Assembly: GCA_021812825.1 (NCBI GenBank) | Contig: JAKAMO010000021.1 | Span: 1 to 30,308 of the forward strand | Source: a bacterium | GTDB lineage: Bacteria; Elusimicrobiota; Elusimicrobia; Elusimicrobiales; UBA9959 | Length of the DNA: 30,308 nucleotides | Reading direction: 5' to 3' | Shown here: positions 25,706 through 30,308 of the stretch, piece after piece | How the letters are laid out: the number at the start of each line of letters is the position of its first letter | How positions within the stretch are numbered: the stretch's first letter is position 1 | Translations under genes and position numbers: made by a program | The notes under the pieces: model-generated | Databases searched by the model: none | What the model was told of the DNA's origin: nothing | The model's input: the letters and a program-made list of their open reading frames with translations, nothing else

Positions 25706-26079
25706 GCGGAGGAGACCGCGGCCTTTATCCTGCGCAGCAGCTCCGCCGGGTCGAACGGCTTCAGAACATAGCCTGCGGCGCCCAGCTTAAGGCCCTCCGA
25801 GACCATGTCCAGCTCCGAGCGGACCGTAAAGAAGATTATGGGGACTTTTGCCAGCGCGGGGACCTTGCGGATGCGGCGCGCCGCCTCGAAGCCGCTTATG
25901 TCCGGCAAGCCCACGTCCAGCAGTATCAGCGCCGGCGGACGCTCGGCGGCCAGCTCGATGCCGGGGAGAGCGGCGGCCGCGGTGGCGACCTCGCAGCCGG
26001 CCCTGGCCGCGATGGCGGAAGCGATCCGGAGATAGTCCGGCTCGTCGTCCACCACCAGCACCCTGGGACGCTGCGTCAT
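25702..26079 (-). CDS. single-domain response regulator (CheY-like)
   Basis: This 125-residue stand-alone receiver has all active-site residues: D11/D12, phosphoacceptor D55 in L-L-D-V-G-L-P-D, T85 and K107 in L-K-P-F. There is no output domain, so it acts by binding another protein or by phosphotransfer. It is overlapped at both ends (4 bp each) by the other two regulators, so all three are translated together. A CheY-type role on the rotor-like protein or a phosphorelay are both possible. Confidence 0.93.
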   Translation of the reverse strand: MTQRPRVLVVDDEPDYLRIASAIAARAGCEVATAAAALPGIELAAERPPALILLDVGLPDISGFEAARRIRKVPALAKVPIIFFTVRSELDMVSEGLKLGAAGYVLKPFDPAELLRRIKAAVSSA

Positions 26080-26462
26080 TTCTGCGGAAGGAGAGCGAGG
26101 ACCTTCTTCTCCAGGAAGGAGAGTTCCACGGTCTTGCTCATGAACTCGCGGCAGTTGGTCTCCTGCCTGAACAGGTCGCTCATGTTCTTATCGAAGAAGC
26201 TGCCGGTGATGACCACGACCGGTATCGAGCGGGTCTCGTCCTCGGTCTGCAGGCCGCGTATCACCTCTATGCCGCCCATGTCCGGCATCATCACGTCGCA
26301 GAGGATGATGTCGGGGCGGATGGCCTTGGCCTTCAGGAGGCCTTCGCGGCCGTCGCCGGCTATCTCCACGGTGAAACCGAGGTCCGTGAAATAATCGGAT
26401 ACCATGGTGCGGAACTCGACATTGTCATCAATGATCAGCATCAGGCGCTTTTGTGGTTGCAT
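26076..26462 (-). CDS. single-domain response regulator (CheY-like), leaderless start
   Basis: This 128-residue receiver has intact active-site residues: D12/D13, phosphoacceptor D56 in L-C-D-V-M-M-P-D, T86 and K110. The Lys is followed by Thr rather than the usual Pro (M-S-K-T). There is no output domain. It follows the 707-residue kinase gene after 32 bp. No ribosome site is seen before the ATG, and a near-consensus promoter ends 7 bp upstream, so the regulators can be transcribed apart from motAB and the kinase. A partner of the upstream kinase is the simplest reading. Confidence 0.93.
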   Translation of the reverse strand: MQPQKRLMLIIDDNVEFRTMVSDYFTDLGFTVEIAGDGREGLLKAKAIRPDIILCDVMMPDMGGIEVIRGLQTEDETRSIPVVVITGSFFDKNMSDLFRQETNCREFMSKTVELSFLEKKVLALLPQK

Positions 26463-26469
26463 AGCGGTA

Positions 26470-26498
26470 AGTATATTTCAAATAACCGGCGTTTTCAA
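26470..26498 (-). promoter_or_regulatory. internal sigma-70-type promoter for the response-regulator genes
   Basis: On the - strand, the -35 box is TTGAAA (26498-26493, 5/6), the spacer is 17 bp, and the -10 box is TATACT (26475-26470, 5/6). The start codon at 26462 is 8 bases after the -10 box, so the predicted start of transcription is at or next to the A of ATG. The -35 box overlaps the kinase stop codon. Confidence 0.75.
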
Positions 26499-28618
26499 GA
26501 GGGAGAGGGGATGGGCGGAGGGGGAGCCGCCATCGATTTGGAAACGGTAAAGATGAACTTGCTGCCCTTGCCGACCTCGGACTCCACCCAGATGTCGCCC
26601 TTGTGCAGCTCCACGGTCATCTTGCACATCGCCAGTCCCAGGCCGAAGCCCTGCGTCTTGTGCTCCTCCATCTGAGAGTACTTCTCGAAGATCTCCTTCC
26701 TCTTGTTCTCCGGGATGCCCGGGCCGGTATCCTGCACCGCGAAATAGACCTTCTGGGCATCCTCCCAGGTCGACAGCGTGATCGTGCCCCCGGACGGCGT
26801 GAACTTAAGCGAATTGCCCATCAGGTTGGTGATAACGCGCTCGATCAGTATCGGGTCCGCGGTGAGCTTCAGCGGCGCGGCCGGCACCGCGGCCTCCAGC
26901 TTGATGTTCTTGGGCCCGGCCACCGGCTCGTGGTTGTCGCGCACGCGGGTTATCAGCGCTCCGGCGTCCACGCTGTCGAGCTGCAACGTCATCGTGCCGC
27001 GCTCGAGCTTGGTGGTGTTCAGGATGTCGTCTATCATGCCGCGCAGCCGGCGCGAGGAGTAGAGCATGCTCTGCAGGTACTTGTCGGTGGCGGGGGACGG
27101 GCCGATCTTTTTCATCAGCAGCTCGGTGTAGCCCTGCAGCGTGGAGAGGGGGGCGCGCATGTCGTGCGTGATCATGTGGAAGAAATCTTCCTTGGCCTTC
27201 TCTATCTCCTTCTCGCTCGTGATGTCGCGTATGATGATGACGCGGCCGGGACGCTTGAGCGTCGCGAGCAGGAACTGGTTGGAGATCACGCGGAAGCTCT
27301 TCGTGACCGTGCTGGTCTCGTTCGAGATCGGCGCGTCCACCTCGGCCTTGAGGTATTTCTCCTTCTGCGCGAGCAGGTCCGTCAGCGCGGTGAAGAAAGC
27401 CTCGTTCTTTACCGAGCGCGGCACCGCCACCTCCGGGGAGATCTTCGGGATGCCCAGCAGTTTCAGGGCGGTGTTGTTGCAATAGATCAGCGAGCCGCGG
27501 TCGTCTATCAGCAGCACGCCGTCGGAGATGGTGTCTATCAGCGCCTGGGCCTTGCCCTTCTCCTCCACGATCTGGTTCAGCTGGAAGGCGCGGTAGGCCT
27601 GCAGCTCCAGCATCAGCCGGTTAAGGATGCCGACCAGGGACTTGATCTCGGGCCACCCCTCCTGCGGTATGACGTTGTCCAGGTGCTGGGTCTTCAGGAA
27701 GCCCTTAACGCCGTGGGCCATGTTATTGACCGGCTTGATGATGCGGTTGGAGACCAGGAAGACCACGAACAGGGCCGTGACGAAGATGACCACGGACATC
27801 ACGCCGAAGACCAGAATGGACTTGCGCTGCTTGCCGTACAGCTCTTCCTCGGACTGCACGGAGACCGCTGCCCAGTCCAGCTTCTCGATGGCGGCGTAAG
27901 CCCCGGAGTAGTCCTCCCCGGAGAGCTTGAAGCGCGCGAAGGTGCCGGTGCGGCCGCCTGAACGGAAGACCTTCAGCATGTCCTCGGGCTTGTAGGAGAG
28001 GCCGCTCATGTCCTGGCAGGGCAGCGGCACGCCCTGCTTGTCCGCAACGAAGACGCGGCCGGTCCTGCCGCTCTTCTGCGAATTTATCTTGCCCAGCAGC
28101 TTGTCCATCGAGAAATGGAAGACCACCACCCGGCCGTCTATCAGCGGGTAGGCGAGGGGGAAATAGGCCTGGCCCTTCACGCATATGGGATCGCCGGGGG
28201 AGGCTACGCCGCTGTCGGCCGCCTTGGCTATCAGCGGCTTCTCCAGCGCGGCCAGCGAGCTCTTCTCCTTCACCTTCTCGCTCTGCAGGAAGAAGGTCTC
28301 GGTGCCGTCGGGCGCCATCAGGGAGAGGGACATTATCTCGGAATTTATGCGGGCCGCCTGCCGGATGACCTGGTTCTCGTCGAGGCCGGCCTTCTTGCGC
28401 AGCGGGTTCTCCAACTCGTAGAGGAAGGCGAGGTTGCGGTTCGTGTTGCCCAGCCACTCCTCGATATTGGCGGCGGTCAGGCGGGAAAGGGCCTTGTGCA
28501 GGTCGAAGTAGCTGGCGACGGAGGAGTTGTACTGGTAGACGTTCCAGGACACGGCGAGGAGCAGCGGGACCACGGCAAGGCCCAGCAGGATCAGCAGGAA
28601 TCGTGTCGTCAGTTTCAT
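26495..28618 (-). CDS. large membrane sensor histidine kinase with periplasmic Cache-like and PAS domains
   Basis: The protein has 707 residues. Membrane helices at about 6-24 and 267-290 enclose a periplasmic domain of about 240 residues that looks like a double Cache sensor (N-I-E-E-W-L-G-N near 51, D-G-R-V-V-V-F-H-F-S, then G-R-T-G-R-V-F-V-A-D near 184). HAMP follows (about 290-345), then a PAS domain (about 355-465, I-S-D-G-V-L-L-I-D-D...I-I-I-R-D-I-T) and HisKA with H485 in F-F-H-M-I-T-H-D-M-R-A-P. The ATPase domain has N-box N-L-M-G-N-S-L-K-F, G1 D-T-G-P-G-I and G2 G-F-G-L-G-L-A. All kinase motifs are intact. The last 12 residues are proline-rich. It starts 4 bp after the motB stop, so it is translated with the stator. 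Confidence 0.92.
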   Translation of the reverse strand: MKLTTRFLLILLGLAVVPLLLAVSWNVYQYNSSVASYFDLHKALSRLTAANIEEWLGNTNRNLAFLYELENPLRKKAGLDENQVIRQAARINSEIMSLSLMAPDGTETFFLQSEKVKEKSSLAALEKPLIAKAADSGVASPGDPICVKGQAYFPLAYPLIDGRVVVFHFSMDKLLGKINSQKSGRTGRVFVADKQGVPLPCQDMSGLSYKPEDMLKVFRSGGRTGTFARFKLSGEDYSGAYAAIEKLDWAAVSVQSEEELYGKQRKSILVFGVMSVVIFVTALFVVFLVSNRIIKPVNNMAHGVKGFLKTQHLDNVIPQEGWPEIKSLVGILNRLMLELQAYRAFQLNQIVEEKGKAQALIDTISDGVLLIDDRGSLIYCNNTALKLLGIPKISPEVAVPRSVKNEAFFTALTDLLAQKEKYLKAEVDAPISNETSTVTKSFRVISNQFLLATLKRPGRVIIIRDITSEKEIEKAKEDFFHMITHDMRAPLSTLQGYTELLMKKIGPSPATDKYLQSMLYSSRRLRGMIDDILNTTKLERGTMTLQLDSVDAGALITRVRDNHEPVAGPKNIKLEAAVPAAPLKLTADPILIERVITNLMGNSLKFTPSGGTITLSTWEDAQKVYFAVQDTGPGIPENKRKEIFEKYSQMEEHKTQGFGLGLAMCKMTVELHKGDIWVESEVGKGSKFIFTVSKSMAAPPPPIPSPS

Positions 28619-28622
28619 CTGG

Positions 28623-29249
28623 TCAGATCTCGTGCCTGATTATGTTGATCTCTATGCGCCTGTTCTTGGCCCTGCCCTCGGGGGTGTCGTTGGTCTGTAT
28701 CGGCTTGAACTCCCCGTAGCCCACGGCGGAGAGCTTCTCCGGCGCCACTCCCTCGTTAAGGAAGAAACGCAGCACGGAGAAAGCGCGGGCGGAGGAGAGC
28801 TCCCAGTTTGACTTGAACTTGGACGACTTGCCCAGCGGCCTGTTGTCGGTGTGCCCCTCTATCTGTATCGGGTTCGGCAGGTCCTTGAAGACCGCCGTAA
28901 GGCGGCGCAGGTGCGGATAGGAGGACTGCTTCAGCACATCGCTGCCCGGGGCGAAGAGTATCGGGTCGGCGAAATTGATGCTGATCTTGTTCGCGGAGAT
29001 CTCGACCTGCGCTATCTGCTGTATGCCGTGCTTGGAGAAGAGGGTGTTGGCGATGTCGGTATCCTGGCCGAAGGTCTCCTCGACGCCCTTCATCGCCATC
29101 TGACTCCTGATGTCCTTCGAGCTGTAGAGCGCGAACATGATCAGGAAGAAGATCATCAGGTAGCTCATCATGTCGCCGTACGTGACGGCCCAGAGGGCTC
29201 CCCGGTTCAGCTCGTTCTCGAGCTCGTCCTCGCGTTCGTAGAAGCGCAT
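28623..29249 (-). CDS. motB: MotB-type stator protein
   Basis: This is the peptidoglycan-binding half of an ion-driven stator. It has 208 residues: a short cytoplasmic N-terminus (M-R-F-Y-E-R-E-D-E), one membrane helix (about 19-42) with the ion-carrying Asp at D26 in A-V-T-Y-G-D-M-M-S-Y, a short linker, and an OmpA-type domain (about 80-208) with I-E-G-H-T-D-N-R-P, N-W-E-L-S-S-A-R-A and R-A-K-N-R-R-I-E-I-N. It is shorter than E. coli MotB (308 residues), with a smaller plug/linker region. It starts 1 bp after the motA stop. The Tyr-Gly before D26 departs from the usual Pro-x-x-Asp type helix. Both flagellar and non-flagellar stators are possible. Confidence 0.9.
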   Translation of the reverse strand: MRFYEREDELENELNRGALWAVTYGDMMSYLMIFFLIMFALYSSKDIRSQMAMKGVEETFGQDTDIANTLFSKHGIQQIAQVEISANKISINFADPILFAPGSDVLKQSSYPHLRRLTAVFKDLPNPIQIEGHTDNRPLGKSSKFKSNWELSSARAFSVLRFFLNEGVAPEKLSAVGYGEFKPIQTNDTPEGRAKNRRIEINIIRHEI

Positions 29250-29250
29250 A

Positions 29251-30024
29251 TCAGGCCTTCTGGGCCGCCTTGCCGGCGTCCCTGAGCTGGTAGCCGCGCA
29301 GGTGCATGTCTATCAGGTGGGGGGTCTTGCCCGCCATGATGTCTATCACGCCCTCGAGTATCAGCTGCAGCACCAGCGTCTCCTCCATCGCGCGCAGGCG
29401 GATCTTGTTGGCCACGGGCACGAACAGGAGGTTGGACAGGCCGATGCCGAAGAAGGCGGAGCTGATGGCCACGGCCATCGAGCGGCCGATGGTGGTGGGA
29501 TCGGAGATATTGCTGAGCGTCTGGATGATGCCGAACAGCGTACCGATCAGGCCGAACATCGGCGAGAGCACGCCCGCGGTGCGGAAGAAGTTGGAGTCCT
29601 CCTGTATGTCGAGGCGGCGCAGGCGGATCTCCTCCTCCAGTATGGCCCGGGTCTCGCGCGACTCGGCGCTTATCATAGCCACGCCCACGGCCCTCTTCAG
29701 GAAGCCGCCGGCGAAGGCCGGGTCCGGGTTGGAAATGGCCATTATGCCGCCCTGGCGCTGCGCGGTCTCGGCCATCCCCACCAGCATGCGTACCGCCTCG
29801 TCCACGGAGGGGGTCTTCGGGCTGGAAAAGATGTCCGCCAGCGCCTTGAGCCCGCCCATGAACCTCTTGGCTGAGGTATTGATTATCGTGGCGGCCAGGG
29901 TGCCGCCCAGCACGATGACGATGCCGTGGGTGTCCAACAGCTTGTCGCCGATGCCGGAAGAGAAGACGCCCCAGGCGACCACCGCCCCGCCTAGTATGAA
30001 ACCGACCAAGGTCATTATGTCCAT
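29251..30024 (-). CDS. motA: MotA-type stator protein
   Basis: This is the channel-forming, rotor-contacting half of the stator. It has 257 residues and four membrane helices (about 4-22, 32-50, 149-170, 180-203) with a cytoplasmic loop at about 52-145. The family's G-V-L-S-P-M-F-G-L-I-G-T-L-F-G motif in helix 3 and the conserved T-x-I-G-x-x-M-A-V-A helix 4 are present. In the loop, R90 (A-Q-R-Q-G-G-I-M-A-I-S) matches the rotor-contacting Arg of MotA/PomA. The Glu normally eight residues later is Ser (S98) by my alignment. A GGAG ribosome site lies 5 bp before the ATG. It is the first gene of a six-gene operon with motB, a kinase and three regulators. Confidence 0.92.
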   Translation of the reverse strand: MDIMTLVGFILGGAVVAWGVFSSGIGDKLLDTHGIVIVLGGTLAATIINTSAKRFMGGLKALADIFSSPKTPSVDEAVRMLVGMAETAQRQGGIMAISNPDPAFAGGFLKRAVGVAMISAESRETRAILEEEIRLRRLDIQEDSNFFRTAGVLSPMFGLIGTLFGIIQTLSNISDPTTIGRSMAVAISSAFFGIGLSNLLFVPVANKIRLRAMEETLVLQLILEGVIDIMAGKTPHLIDMHLRGYQLRDAGKAAQKA

Positions 30025-30199
30025 AGTTTCTCCAAAAACGCGCGCCTTTCCCGCGCCATATTATTCTACCGGGGCGATGTTACCGAATTTTTACATATAT
30101 ATAATATAAAATTGCACGGACTTTTTAGTTTTTGATACCATATTAATGTGGAAAGTCCGGCGAAGACCCTTCCGGGCTTAAAAGGAGCGTTTAGGAAAA
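30025..30199. promoter_or_regulatory. divergent intergenic region, motA operon / acyl-CoA dehydrogenase
   Basis: This 175-bp spacer has a very AT-rich centre (30085-30150) that should hold both promoters. On the - strand TAGAAT (30069-30064) is a possible -10 for motA. On the + strand TTGCAC (30112-30117) with TACCAT (30136-30141, 18-bp spacer) is a weak candidate pair. Three related arms follow: CGGACTTT (30117-30124), AAAGTCCG (30152-30159) and CCGGGCTT (30172-30179). The middle arm can pair with either of the others. A TTAGGA ribosome site precedes the + strand ATG. Confidence 0.45.
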
Positions 30200-30308
30200 A
30201 TGGACTATTTACTCAACGAGTCTCAGGTGATGATACGGGACCTGGCGCGCAAGATAGCGCAGGAGAAGATCAAGCCCGTGGCGGCCCAGTACGACGAGAG
30301 CGAGGAAT
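30200..30308 (+). CDS. acyl-CoA dehydrogenase, N-terminus only (window edge)
   Basis: The first 36 residues are visible: M-D-Y-L-L-N-E-S-Q-V-M-I-R-D-L-A-R-K-I-A, then a stretch with K-I-K-P-V-A-A-Q-Y-D-E. This is the usual N-terminal helix of acyl-CoA dehydrogenases (flavoproteins that oxidise acyl-CoA thioesters to enoyl-CoA, often passing electrons to ETF). A Shine-Dalgarno-like AGGA lies 5 bp before the ATG. The gene runs off the window, so catalytic residues and substrate class cannot be judged. It is divergent from motA and probably unrelated to it. Confidence 0.85.
   Translation, partial: MDYLLNESQVMIRDLARKIAQEKIKPVAAQYDESEE

Overview
The window is GC-rich, densely coded bacterial chromosome with few gaps, many 1-4 bp overlaps between stop and start codons, and no mobile elements, tRNA, rRNA or CRISPR that I can see. 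The gene content points to a Gram-negative bacterium of deep-branching type: secreted proteins with a FlgD/gliding-type C-terminal domain, a PorV-like outer-membrane barrel fused to TPRs, and a surface protein with repeated G-D/N-G-x-x-L motifs. I think Elusimicrobiota or a neighbouring phylum is the best guess, but this rests on family resemblance and cannot be proved from the window.

Layout. (1) 2-8545, + strand: the 3' part of a complex I operon, nuoG (cut by the window edge) then H-I-J-K-L-M-N, closed by a probably bidirectional terminator. (2) 12371-8658, - strand: a complete riboflavin operon, ribBA-ribH-ribD-ribE. It has a near-consensus promoter, an FMN riboswitch and an intrinsic terminator whose U-tract runs directly into the ribBA start codon. 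(3) 17408-12355, - strand: two secreted proteins, one with fibronectin-III-like domains and a sorting-type C-terminal domain, the other a 1140-residue repeat-built surface protein. (4) 17527-24753, + strand, divergent from (3): a short secreted protein with the same C-terminal domain, a PorV-like barrel/TPR protein, a sensor kinase, a membrane protein that looks like FliF fused to FliG, and a long coiled-coil protein ending in a GHKL ATPase domain, then a strong terminator. (5) 30024-25028, - strand, convergent with (4): MotA, MotB, a large sensor kinase and three response regulators, the last with a degenerate receiver and a DNA-binding domain. (6) 30200 to the window end: the start of an acyl-CoA dehydrogenase gene.

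The most interesting part is blocks 3-5. A compact FliF-FliG fusion (rotor-like) and a MotA/MotB stator pair lie on opposite sides of a convergent junction. With them are two histidine kinases, a kinase-like ATPase with no candidate phosphoacceptor His, three response regulators, an outer-membrane barrel and secreted proteins. No FliM, FliN, rod, hook, export or filament gene is visible here. I infer a cell-envelope ion-driven motor or surface-motility system that differs from a standard flagellum. The family assignments were made by eye and the functional link is inference from neighbourhood.
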